Both the position numbers and the translations under genes were made by a program. Below, in pieces: positions 1 through 6,368 of a stretch of DNA of 16,657 nucleotides. The notes below the pieces were generated by a model that worked only from the letters and a program-made list of their open reading frames with translations, did not search any database and was not told the DNA's origin. The first letter of the stretch is position 1. Every line of letters starts with the position of its first letter. This DNA is from an uncultured Oscillospiraceae bacterium (GTDB lineage: Bacteria; Bacillota; Clostridia; Oscillospirales; Oscillospiraceae). The stretch covers positions 1-16,657 of the forward strand of contig CAKTPR010000049.1 in the NCBI GenBank assembly GCA_934591725.1. Reading direction: 5' to 3'.

Positions 1-12
1 AAATAATTTATG

Positions 13-41
13 TTGCCTTTTGCGCGCCGGGATGTTATCAT
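13..41 (+). promoter_or_regulatory. Putative sigma-A promoter of brnQ
   Basis: A -35-like TTGCCT (13-18) and a -10-like TATCAT (36-41) are separated by exactly 17 bases, which places the transcription start near base 48. The -35 matches the consensus at 4 of 6 positions and the -10 at 5 of 6. The site is called by eye only. It is supported by its position upstream of the brnQ ribosome binding site. Confidence 0.4.
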
Positions 42-54
42 ATATGTCAATTTC

Positions 55-73
55 CGGCTGCGCTCGGCAGCCG
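55..73 (+). other. GC-rich stem-loop in the brnQ 5' leader
   Basis: CGGCTGC (55-61) and GCAGCCG (67-73) form a perfect 7-bp stem around the 5-base loop GCTCG. No T-run follows, so it is not a typical terminator. It lies a few bases after the predicted transcription start, where it could protect the 5' end of the mRNA. Confidence 0.5.
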
Positions 74-110
74 CACGGATAGAGAGATTTAGGAGAGGAA
101 CTGTTATTCC

Positions 111-1472
111 ATGAAAAAAAGTCTCAGCAGGAGCGAATATGTCTACATCGCCAGCATGCTCTTCGGCATGTTTTTCGGCGCGGGGAACCTGATCTTCCCT
201 GTCTATATGGGTCAGATGGCCGGGCGCAATATGTGGCCCGCGCTCATCGGCTTCATCATCACCGGCGTCGGCCTGCCGCTGCTCGGCGTCGCAGCGCTCG
301 GCATCAGCCGCAGCAGCGGTCTGTTTGAGCTGAGCAGCCACATCGGCCGCCCATACGGTTATTTCTTCACCTGCGCGCTGTACCTGACGATAGGGCCGTT
401 CTTCGCGATCCCCCGCTGCGCAACGACCTCTTTCACTGTCGGTATCGAGCAGATCATCCCGCAGGGCTCGGATAAGCTCTCGCTGTACCTGCTGCTGTTC
501 TCGCTGGCCTTCTTCGTCGCGGCGCTGCTGTTCTCGCTCTACCCCGGCAAGATAATGGTCTGGGTCGGCAAGATACTCAACCCCGCATTCCTGCTCTTCC
601 TCGGCATCCTCGTTGTCGTCACGCTCGTGAACCCTGGCGCTGCCATCGCCGAGGTCGAGCCCGCGGGCGACTATGCGACCGTGCCATTTTTCGAAGGCTT
701 CATTGAGGGCTACAACACGCTCGATGCGCTTGCGAGCCTTGCCTTCGGCATCGTGGTCGTGAACGTTATACGCGGCCTCGGCGTGGAGGACGGCGATGCT
801 GTCGCTTCCAACACCGTGCGCGCCGGTATCTTCAGCTGCCTGCTGATGGCAGTCATCTACTTCTTTGTGACGCTCATCGGCGTACACAGCCGCGGCGTTA
901 TGGCAAGCGCGGAAAACGGCGGTGTTGCCCTCGCGCAGATCGCAAAGCACTATCTCGGCGCGCCGGGGCTTATCGTCCTCGCTGCGACCGTCACCCTCGC
1001 CTGCCTCAAGACCTCCGTCGGCCTTATCACGAGCTGTGCCGAGACCTTTGCCGGGATGTTCAAGGGGCTGAGCTACCGCGCATGGGCGATCATCTTCAGC
1101 GTTGTCGCCTTCGGTTTTGCAAACTTCGGCCTGAGCAACATCATCAGCTATTCCCTGCCGGTCCTGATGTTCCTCTATCCGCTGGCCATCGTGCTCATTG
1201 TCCTCTCCCTCTGCGGGAAGTTCTTCGAGCATGACAGGCACGTCTACCGCTGGGTCATTGGCTTTACCTTCTTCGCCGCGCTCTATGACCTCTGCGCAAG
1301 CCTGCCGGGCAATGTCATCAGCGCCCTGCACCTCAATGGTGTGCTCGACTTTGTGCGCGCAAATCTCCCGCTTGCGCACCTCGGTCTCGGCTGGGTCTGC
1401 CCCGCCGCCCTCGGTCTGGTCATCGGCCTTGCCGTACACTTCATCAGCAAGAAAAAAGCTAAGGCCGCATAA
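111..1472 (+). CDS. brnQ: BrnQ branched-chain amino acid carrier (LIVCS family)
   Basis: This 453-residue, highly hydrophobic protein should span the membrane about 12 times and carry leucine, isoleucine and valine in symport with sodium or protons. Recognition rests on the N-terminal signature around residues 17-31 (LFGMFFGAGNLIFP), the usual family length of about 440 residues, and a short basic C-terminus ending in SKKKAKAA. The ATG at 111 is preceded by AGGAGAGG at 91-98, a slightly long 12-base spacing. The gene stands alone between its own promoter and a stem-loop terminator. In a window with an amino-acid-fermentation-type dehydratase it would be a plausible substrate supplier, but that link is inference. 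Family membership is secure; exact substrate and ion are not visible. Confidence 0.95.
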   Translation: MKKSLSRSEYVYIASMLFGMFFGAGNLIFPVYMGQMAGRNMWPALIGFIITGVGLPLLGVAALGISRSSGLFELSSHIGRPYGYFFTCALYLTIGPFFAIPRCATTSFTVGIEQIIPQGSDKLSLYLLLFSLAFFVAALLFSLYPGKIMVWVGKILNPAFLLFLGILVVVTLVNPGAAIAEVEPAGDYATVPFFEGFIEGYNTLDALASLAFGIVVVNVIRGLGVEDGDAVASNTVRAGIFSCLLMAVIYFFVTLIGVHSRGVMASAENGGVALAQIAKHYLGAPGLIVLAATVTLACLKTSVGLITSCAETFAGMFKGLSYRAWAIIFSVVAFGFANFGLSNIISYSLPVLMFLYPLAIVLIVLSLCGKFFEHDRHVYRWVIGFTFFAALYDLCASLPGNVISALHLNGVLDFVRANLPLAHLGLGWVCPAALGLVIGLAVHFISKKKAKAA

Positions 1473-1501
1473 CGCATAAGTTTTTATAAACTTAATAGTC
1501 T

Positions 1502-1545
1502 ATCGCCGCGGTGCCTATGCAGGTACCGCGGCGATTTGTTCTGTC
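1502..1545 (+). terminator. Rho-independent-type terminator after brnQ
   Basis: ATCGCCGCGGT (1502-1512) pairs perfectly with ACCGCGGCGAT (1525-1535). The stem continues through a G-T wobble and CCT/AGG to an ATGC tetraloop, about 15 bp in all. The following tract (TTTGTTCT) is only moderately T-rich, so termination may be partial. Confidence 0.7.
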
Positions 1546-1605
1546 CATGAGCAGCGCACAGTTGAACGTTCTTGGTAAACCGCTGTTGTTAAGATAATGA
1601 ACGTT

Positions 1606-1623
1606 TTGTTAATTAGTTGTCAA
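1606..1623. promoter_or_regulatory. Rex-like operator upstream of fucO
   Basis: TTGTTAA-TTAG-TTGTCAA matches 12 of the 14 defined positions of the clostridial redox-repressor Rex motif, two TTGTTAA half sites inverted around four bases. A second perfect TTGTTAA lies exactly 20 bases upstream (1586-1592). Rex commonly controls alcohol dehydrogenases in Clostridia, so a site here makes sense. It sits about 115 bases before the predicted start, however, so it may serve an upstream promoter or be chance in AT-rich DNA. Confidence 0.3.
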
Positions 1624-1700
1624 TATATACAAAAGCCGCGACCCATTGCGGCGCAGTTATGGGTACCGATTAACCAAATCTCCGAAAATGCACTTTGCTC

Positions 1701-1730
1701 TTGAATTTCTATGGAAAAAAGTGCTATCAT
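1701..1730 (+). promoter_or_regulatory. Putative promoter of fucO
   Basis: TTGAAT (1701-1706) and TATCAT (1725-1730) are separated by 18 bases, predicting a start near 1737 and a leader of about 106 bases. The -10 is the same hexamer as that proposed for brnQ. This is called by eye. Confidence 0.4.
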
Positions 1731-1759
1731 AAACATGGTTAAAAGATAGACAAGCTTTC

Positions 1760-1776
1760 GATGCGGTACTCGCGTC
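1760..1776 (+). other. Small stem-loop in the fucO leader
   Basis: GATGCG (1760-1765) pairs with CGCGTC (1771-1776), including one T-G wobble, around the loop GTACT. It lies about 23 bases after the predicted transcription start. No known riboswitch pattern was recognised around it. Confidence 0.3.
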
Positions 1777-1842
1777 TGTCTGTATAAGACCGTTCAATGA
1801 AGTCAACACTATATTGTGGTAAATCGAAAGGAAGGTTTCACA

Positions 1843-2991
1843 ATGGTCAATCGTATAGTTCTCAACACTGTTTCCTACCACGGCTCCGGCGCTGTCAAGG
1901 AGATCGGGCCCGAGCTCTCCGCCCGCGGCTTCAAGAAGGCTCTTGTCTGCTCCGGCAAGCACGTTGTCAAGAGCGGCGAGATCAACAAGATCCTCGACCC
2001 GATGAAGGCCGCCGGTATTGATTACGCTCTCTTCACCGATATAAAGGCAAACCCCACCATCGAAAACGTCCAGAACGGCGTTCAGGCTTTCAAGGACGCC
2101 GGTGCTGACTGCATCGTCGCCGTCGGCGGCGGCTCCATCATGGACACTGCAAAGGCTGTCGGCGTCATTATAAATAACCCCGAGTTTGCGGACGTCCGCT
2201 CCCTCGAGGGCGTCGCCCCCACCAAGAAGCACGCCGTTTTCACCATCGCCGTCCCGACGACCGCCGGCACCGCGGCTGAAGTCACCATCAACTACGTTAT
2301 CACCGATGTTGAGAAGAAGCGCAAGTTCGTCTGCGTTGACACTAACGACATCCCAGAGATTGCTGTCGTCGACCCCGATATGATGTCCACCATGCCCGCG
2401 CCGCTCACCGCCGCCACCGGTATGGACGCGCTGACCCACGCCATTGAGGGACTCATCACCAAGGGTGCATGGGAAATGAGCGATATGTTCCACCTCGAAG
2501 CGATCCGCCTTATCTCCTCCAACCTGCGCGACGCAGTCAACAACGATCCCGATGGGCGCAAGGGCATGGCACTCGGCCAGTATATCGCCGGTATGGGCTT
2601 CTCCAATGTCGGCCTCGGCATAGTCCACAGCATGGCGCACGGCCTGTCCGCGCTGTATGACACCCCGCACGGCGTCGCCTGCGCGATCATCCTGCCGACC
2701 GGCCTTGAGTACAACAAGGAATACTCCGGCGAGAAGTACAAGGCTCTTGCAAAGGCAATGGGCGTTGAGGGCGTTGACGCGATGACTCAGGAACAGTACC
2801 GTCAGGCCGCTATCGACGCGGTCAAGAAGCTCTCCGCCGACGTCGGCATCCCCGCTGACCTCAAGGGCATCGTCAAGGAGGAGGACGTGCAGTTTCTCGC
2901 CGAGAGCGCTTACGCCGACGCATGCCGTCCCGGCAACCCGCGCGACACCAGCGTTGAAGAGATCATCGGCCTTTACCACAGCCTCATGTGA
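1843..2991 (+). CDS. fucO: FucO-type iron alcohol dehydrogenase (lactaldehyde reductase / 1,2-propanediol oxidoreductase)
   Basis: This 382-residue enzyme belongs to the iron-containing (group III) alcohol dehydrogenases. It should interconvert L-lactaldehyde and 1,2-propanediol, or a similar short aldehyde and alcohol, using NAD(H). The NAD-binding motif GGGSIMDTAK is at about residues 94-103. The expected metal ligands are present as Asp195, His199, His262 and His276, with the same spacing as in Escherichia coli FucO. From memory, long blocks such as NNPEFADVRSLEG, TTAGTAAEVTINYVITD and the C-terminal GNPR...LYH are nearly identical to FucO. The start is taken at ATG 1843, 8 bases after AAGGAAGG (1827-1834); an upstream in-frame GTG at 1816 lies before that site and is less likely. 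No fucose or rhamnose genes are nearby, so its role may be general aldehyde reduction and NADH disposal. Confidence 0.93.
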   Translation: MVNRIVLNTVSYHGSGAVKEIGPELSARGFKKALVCSGKHVVKSGEINKILDPMKAAGIDYALFTDIKANPTIENVQNGVQAFKDAGADCIVAVGGGSIMDTAKAVGVIINNPEFADVRSLEGVAPTKKHAVFTIAVPTTAGTAAEVTINYVITDVEKKRKFVCVDTNDIPEIAVVDPDMMSTMPAPLTAATGMDALTHAIEGLITKGAWEMSDMFHLEAIRLISSNLRDAVNNDPDGRKGMALGQYIAGMGFSNVGLGIVHSMAHGLSALYDTPHGVACAIILPTGLEYNKEYSGEKYKALAKAMGVEGVDAMTQEQYRQAAIDAVKKLSADVGIPADLKGIVKEEDVQFLAESAYADACRPGNPRDTSVEEIIGLYHSLM

Positions 2992-3019
2992 TAGACCTCA
3001 GCTCACACGATATACTCGA

Positions 3020-3065
3020 AAACTCCGAAGGAGTCGCGATGAATACCGCGGCTCCTTCGGAGTTT
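3020..3065. terminator. Bidirectional terminator between fucO and the PTS operon
   Basis: AAACTCCGAAGGAG (3020-3033) pairs perfectly with CTCCTTCGGAGTTT (3052-3065), 14 bp. The stem extends by a T-G wobble and CGCG/CGCG to an 8-base loop, about 19 bp in all. On the plus strand it ends in TTTATTAT and on the minus strand in TTTT. It therefore suits both fucO and the convergent operon that ends with the RpiR gene at 3083. Confidence 0.88.
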
Positions 3066-3082
3066 ATTATGTTCAATTATTC

Positions 3083-3937
3083 CTATTCCCCGCGGACACG
3101 GTTGCCCACGCAGGTGTCGGCCATGTTGCGCACGTACTGATCGTAATTTGTATTGAGCAGCGCGGTGAAAAGCGCGTCGATGATGCTTAGGGTGGATATC
3201 CTGCTCGACATGCCGCCGAGCCTGTCCCAGCTCTCGCTCGAATCCACGCGCAGCTTATAGTCGCACTGGCTGGCGAGGGAGTTGCTGGTCGACGAGGTGA
3301 GCGCAACGGTCGTCACATGCAGGCGGCGCAGCGTCTGCGCGACCTCGATGATGTCCTCCGTCTCCCCGGTGTAGGAGATCAGGAAGGCAAGGCAGCCTTC
3401 GGTGTTGGCCTGAGCATTCATGATCATGGAGACTCTGTCACCAGGAGCGTTGGACTGTATCTTCAGGCGGACGCACTTGAGCTGGGCATCCCGCGCGACG
3501 ACATTTGACGGGCCGACCCCGTAAAAGTCGATGCGCTTTGCCGCTGCCATCTTGCCCACGACCGCACTGAACTCCTCCGCGTCGATGATCTCACGCGTCT
3601 TGAGGATGGACTGCACATTCTGCTGGGAGACCTTTTCGAGTATCTCCGTCACGGAATCGTACCGGCTGACGGGTGCCTGCGCCTCGTTCATGTTGCTTCG
3701 GTGGGCGTAGTTATCCTGCGCGGCGGACAGCAGCATACGGAAATCCGTATAGCTGTCGACGCCGAGCTTCCGGCAGAAACGCTTCACGGTCGTCGTCGAG
3801 GTGAAGGTCTTTTCTCCAAGCTCGACAATGCCCATGCTGCATACTTCCTTGTAATGGTCAAGGATGTATTCAACAACATGCCGCTCCGACGGAGTCAGAT
3901 CCCTGATCTCCGCCATTTTGATCAGAATATTGGCCAT
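3083..3937 (-). CDS. RpiR-family transcriptional regulator of the PTS operon
   Basis: This 284-residue protein has an N-terminal helix-turn-helix domain (about residues 1-77; signature LTPSERHVVEYIL followed by TSTTTVKRFCRKLG). A C-terminal SIS domain (about residues 105-245; GVGPSNVVARD, ISYTGETEDIIE) normally binds a phosphosugar. RpiR proteins switch sugar genes on or off according to the intracellular sugar phosphate. It is the last gene of the minus-strand PTS operon, 24 bases after the HPr gene. The start at 3937 has AAGGGAG about 9 bases upstream. Its position implies that it senses the product of this PTS and may bind the operators near 8617-8700; that binding is inference. Family call is secure; ligand unknown. 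Confidence 0.92.
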   Translation of the reverse strand: MANILIKMAEIRDLTPSERHVVEYILDHYKEVCSMGIVELGEKTFTSTTTVKRFCRKLGVDSYTDFRMLLSAAQDNYAHRSNMNEAQAPVSRYDSVTEILEKVSQQNVQSILKTREIIDAEEFSAVVGKMAAAKRIDFYGVGPSNVVARDAQLKCVRLKIQSNAPGDRVSMIMNAQANTEGCLAFLISYTGETEDIIEVAQTLRRLHVTTVALTSSTSNSLASQCDYKLRVDSSESWDRLGGMSSRISTLSIIDALFTALLNTNYDQYVRNMADTCVGNRVRGE

Positions 3938-3961
3938 GCGCCAAGGCTCCCTTCTCAGGGC

Positions 3962-4225
3962 TCAGAGCTTCTCCGTTTTGAAGATATCAAGGATAGCGTC
4001 GGCGATCTCCTGCTCCGCGCCGCCCTTGACGGTGACGGTTATTTTCTCACCCTGTTTGACCTGCAATGCCATGACTGCAAACATACGCTTCGCATCGGCA
4101 GTCTGTCCATCATGCTCTATGGTGATCTCGGACTCCTTATAAGGCTTGACGGCCTTGACCACAAGCCCGACCGGCCTTGCGTGGAGCCCCATCGCGTCAT
4201 TGATCAGATAGTCAAAAGAAACCAT
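3962..4225 (-). CDS. ptsH: HPr-family phosphocarrier protein lacking the regulatory serine
   Basis: This 87-residue protein has HPr's usual length and its active-site motif MGLHARPVG with His15, which accepts phosphate from enzyme I and passes it to EIIA. The second HPr landmark, the Ser46 stretch (AKS in Bacillus subtilis), reads AKRMFAVMAL here: Arg47 stands where the serine phosphorylated by HPr kinase should be. It should therefore work in sugar transport but not act as the CcpA co-repressor. This is the reverse of Bacillus Crh, which keeps the serine and loses the histidine. It lies 13 bases after the repeat-protein gene, with AAGGAG upstream of ATG 4225, inside the operon it presumably serves. 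A second, canonical HPr may exist elsewhere in the genome. Confidence 0.92.
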   Translation of the reverse strand: MVSFDYLINDAMGLHARPVGLVVKAVKPYKESEITIEHDGQTADAKRMFAVMALQVKQGEKITVTVKGGAEQEIADAILDIFKTEKL

Positions 4226-4238
4226 TTCTTCTCCTTAT

Positions 4239-4976
4239 CTAGTACCGCTCCAATACTGAATGATCCTCAAGAGCGGAATTTATTATAACCGAATATGCCG
4301 TATTTTTCAAGTTTTTAGCTGCGCGGTTCAGATAGACCTCGGCCTGATCCTCGTCCCCGGCATAGTGCGAGAGCTTCGCGATGCGAAATTGCAGCAGCCC
4401 CCGGTCGGCTCCGTCCTTCGTCGCGGCGGCCTGACGCTGGAGCTTCGGGAGCATGGAGATGTCTTTATCGACATAGACGGCGACGATCTGCCGCGCCTGA
4501 CGCAGCAGCTTCTTATACTGGTCGACCTCGTCCGCGCCGGACTTATGCAGGAAGTCCTCAAGCTGTGTGAGCGTGGCCTTCGCCTGCCCGCCGTCACCGG
4601 CGTAGGCATAGAAAGAAAGCTTCGTCTGATAGAACTGGAGCCTGTCGCGCGGCTGGAGCTTCATGCCGTCAAGCTTTGCGATAAGCTCCCGGCATTTCCC
4701 GTCGTCGTTAAGGCTCATGTAGCCTTCGAGCTTATAGAGCAGCAGCACCGCCGGGCGGAACACAAGCTTCAGCCGGCGGTTATTCTCAAGCCGCTCGATA
4801 TACAGCCGCGGGTCGCGCTGGAGCAGCGCGCGAAGCTCCCGCTCCGACTGCGCCCGCGCAAGCGACAGCAGATAGAGCGCGATGAACACAAGGATCATCA
4901 GCAGCACGCACATGCCTATCGGCAGCGCATAGCCGCCCGGCAGAGAAAGCGCCAGAATGACGCGCGCCGCGCCCAT
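4239..4976 (-). CDS. Membrane-anchored helical-repeat (TPR-like) protein in the PTS operon, function unknown
   Basis: This 245-residue protein has one strong membrane helix near the N-terminus (about residues 16-40). It is followed by a charged linker and a long, helix-rich, Leu/Ala/Tyr-patterned region (about 60-240) that resembles tetratricopeptide repeats, with phrases such as YKLEGYMSLNDDGKCRELI, FYAYAGDGGQAKATL and LSHYAGDEDQAEVYLNRAA. TPR domains bind proteins, so it could scaffold PTS components at the membrane. That role is inference, as I recognise no named family. It starts 3 bases after the EIIA stop, and its GGAGGAG ribosome binding site lies in the EIIA tail, which implies translational coupling. 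It is not a normal PTS component. A transport role, a sensor role and an unrelated envelope role all remain open. Confidence 0.75.
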   Translation of the reverse strand: MGAARVILALSLPGGYALPIGMCVLLMILVFIALYLLSLARAQSERELRALLQRDPRLYIERLENNRRLKLVFRPAVLLLYKLEGYMSLNDDGKCRELIAKLDGMKLQPRDRLQFYQTKLSFYAYAGDGGQAKATLTQLEDFLHKSGADEVDQYKKLLRQARQIVAVYVDKDISMLPKLQRQAAATKDGADRGLLQFRIAKLSHYAGDEDQAEVYLNRAAKNLKNTAYSVIINSALEDHSVLERY

Positions 4977-4979
4977 GGC

Positions 4980-5366
4980 TTACTCCTCCGGCGGGAACAC
5001 CATGACGGTGTCCTTCGTGACGTCTATGGCAAGCTTTGCAAGCTCCGCGGGCGTGAGCTCCGTATTGAAGGAAAGCTCTGAGAGCGCCGAGGTGTTGACC
5101 CCCGCGACGACCGCCCAGCCCGGATGCTCCGACACGCACAACGCCGCTGTGCGGAAGGGCGAGCCGCCCGCAAGGTCGCACACGAAAAGCACCTCGTCCT
5201 CTATCCCCGCGAGGAGCTCATCGAGCTTACCCTGAAGAATATCCAGAGAATCCTCCTCGTTGAAATCAATGTAATAAAAATCCTCCATCTCGCCGACCAG
5301 CATGGCGAGATTTCTTTTCATGGCAGTGGCGTAACCGCCGTGACCCATGACGACTACCTTGGACAT
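4980..5366 (-). CDS. Mannose-family PTS component EIIA
   Basis: This 128-residue cytoplasmic phosphotransfer domain would take phosphate from HPr on His9 (start MSKVVVMGHGGYATAM) and hand it to EIIB. The LAGGSPFRTAA motif at about residues 67-77 is typical of the ManX/EIIA-Man fold. It is a free-standing domain, unlike E. coli ManX where IIA and IIB are fused. The start is set at ATG 5366 because AAGGAGG lies just upstream; an in-frame extension of ten residues would put that site inside the gene. A structured 149-base gap separates it from the SIS gene upstream, and the repeat-protein gene follows after 3 bases. Confidence 0.93.
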   Translation of the reverse strand: MSKVVVMGHGGYATAMKRNLAMLVGEMEDFYYIDFNEEDSLDILQGKLDELLAGIEDEVLFVCDLAGGSPFRTAALCVSEHPGWAVVAGVNTSALSELSFNTELTPAELAKLAIDVTKDTVMVFPPEE

Positions 5367-5515
5367 AGGTTCCTCCTTATACGTAAAGTCTCCCACAAAA
5401 GCCCCTTGTACGGCGGCCTTGCCGGGAGACGCGTTTTACCCCGGTCTCCGCACGGCGGGCGATGCCGCCGCGCGGAAACCAAAGATCCATATATTCCGGA
5501 GTTACATTCCGGAGC
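5367..5515 (-). other. Structured intercistronic region between the SIS gene and the EIIA gene
   Basis: This 149-base gap inside an otherwise tight operon holds two hairpins and a short tandem repeat. CGGCGG (5453-5458) pairs with CCGCCG (5465-5470), and the flanks extend this stem on the RNA strand. GGAGAC (5425-5430) pairs with GTCTCC (5444-5449). Two ATTCCGGAG copies lie 13 bases apart just after the SIS stop codon. No T-run follows the hairpins in the direction of transcription. A processing, pausing or stability element is more likely than a terminator. No convincing promoter was found. Confidence 0.4.
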
Positions 5516-6277
5516 TTACATGTTGGAGTTGCTGAAAACGGTGTCGCGATAATCCTTGTATACGACCTGCATATAGTCCTTGGGGATCTCGGTGACGTTC
5601 GGGGAAACGAAGATGTTCATCTTGTGGCCCATCTTCTCAAGACGCAGCGCGGTCTCGGAAGCGATGGACTGGGCAATGGTGATGACAGCAACGGTGGAGG
5701 AAGCGCCGACCTTCTGGTAATAGCCGGGTATGGCGACAAGAGCGTCCTCAAGCGGGCAGCAGTTGCTGATCATTATATCGGCGCAGTCGCCGAGCTTCTT
5801 GCCGGAGGAATGGGTGGCGGTGGCCTTCTCGTAGTTCTCGCCGCTGGTGATGGCGATGACCTTCAGGCCTCTCTCCTTGGCGTAGAGCGCCGCCTCGATG
5901 GGAGCCGCGTTCAGGCCGCCGTGGGAGAAGACGATCATGACTTCGCCTTCCTGGAAGTTGTAGCTCTGAAGGAAGTTCTGGATGTAGCCTTCCTGACGCT
6001 CGATCCACAGCAGCTCACGCGCGCCGCCGGGGCCGATAACGTTATTCCACATAAGTCTGGGATCCATGACCGGATGCCAGCCGACAACGCCGCCGTAGCG
6101 CGGGAACACATCCTGCACGGGCAGGACGCTGTGGCCGCTGCCGAACAGATGCACGAGCTTGCCGGAATTGATAGTCTCGGCGCAGAGGTCAGCCGCGGCT
6201 GCGATGTTCGCAGACTGCTCCTTGTCAATCTTCTCAATAACTTCGGTTATTCTTTTGATGTACTCGAGTTGTGCCAT
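5516..6277 (-). CDS. SIS-domain sugar isomerase-like protein (UPF0309 type)
   Basis: This 253-residue single SIS-domain protein resembles the UPF0309 / sugar isomerase domain group. The SIS phosphosugar-binding motif VHLFGSGHSVLP is at about residues 42-53. A second conserved block, VIVFSHGGLNAAPIEAAL, is at about residues 119-136, followed by KVIAITSGEN. SIS proteins isomerise, deaminate or deglycate sugar phosphates. As the only obvious sugar-metabolic enzyme in the operon it probably acts on the sugar phosphate delivered by the adjacent PTS. Amino sugars and Amadori compounds (fructosamines) are known substrates of mannose-family PTS/SIS pairs, but nothing here decides the substrate. Start ATG 6277 follows AAAGGAGA. 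It is separated from EIID by a 91-base gap with a strong hairpin. Confidence 0.85.
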   Translation of the reverse strand: MAQLEYIKRITEVIEKIDKEQSANIAAAADLCAETINSGKLVHLFGSGHSVLPVQDVFPRYGGVVGWHPVMDPRLMWNNVIGPGGARELLWIERQEGYIQNFLQSYNFQEGEVMIVFSHGGLNAAPIEAALYAKERGLKVIAITSGENYEKATATHSSGKKLGDCADIMISNCCPLEDALVAIPGYYQKVGASSTVAVITIAQSIASETALRLEKMGHKMNIFVSPNVTEIPKDYMQVVYKDYRDTVFSNSNM

Positions 6278-6302
6278 TTTTCTTCTCCTTTGGTTTTACC
6301 GT

Positions 6303-6329
6303 CGGCCGGCAGATTTGTTCTGCCGGCCG
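6303..6329 (-). other. Strong intercistronic hairpin between EIID and the SIS gene
   Basis: CGGCCGGCAG (6303-6312) and CTGCCGGCCG (6320-6329) form a perfect 10-bp stem with a 7-base loop. Downstream on the coding (minus) strand comes ACGGTAAAAC, with no T-run, so full termination is unlikely. It could stabilise the 3' end of the upstream EIIBCD message and set a lower level for downstream genes. Confidence 0.6.
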
Positions 6330-6368
6330 TTTGCGTTGGCTTTATTATGTCAGTCTCCGTCCGTTATA

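Larger units (their letters stand above)
1546..1842 (+). promoter_or_regulatory. Long AT-rich leader region upstream of fucO
   Basis: The gene-free stretch between brnQ and fucO is about 370 bases (1473-1842). After the brnQ terminator it holds a Rex-like element (1606-1623), small inverted repeats (GCCGC 1635-1639 with GCGGC 1648-1652; ACCCAT 1641-1646 with ATGGGT 1659-1664), a putative promoter (1701-1730) and a small stem-loop (1760-1776). No coding capacity was recognised. It is much more AT-rich than the flanking genes, which fits a regulated promoter region. Confidence 0.5.

Noticed and set aside
55..73. Hairpin as a terminator of a gene left of the window
   Set aside because: No T-run follows and it lies downstream of the predicted brnQ promoter.
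1760..1776. Riboswitch or T-box in the fucO leader
   Set aside because: Only a 6-bp stem with a wobble was found; no conserved T-box or riboswitch sequence elements were recognised.
1816..1842. GTG at 1816 as an alternative fucO start
   Set aside because: The good ribosome binding site (1827-1834) would fall inside the gene, and the ATG at 1843 matches the FucO N-terminus exactly.
1657..2979. Long open frame opposite fucO, rich in Gly, Asp and Val
   Set aside because: It mirrors the codon pattern of fucO, which is clearly a real gene; the composition is that of an antisense shadow in GC-rich DNA, with no recognisable domain.
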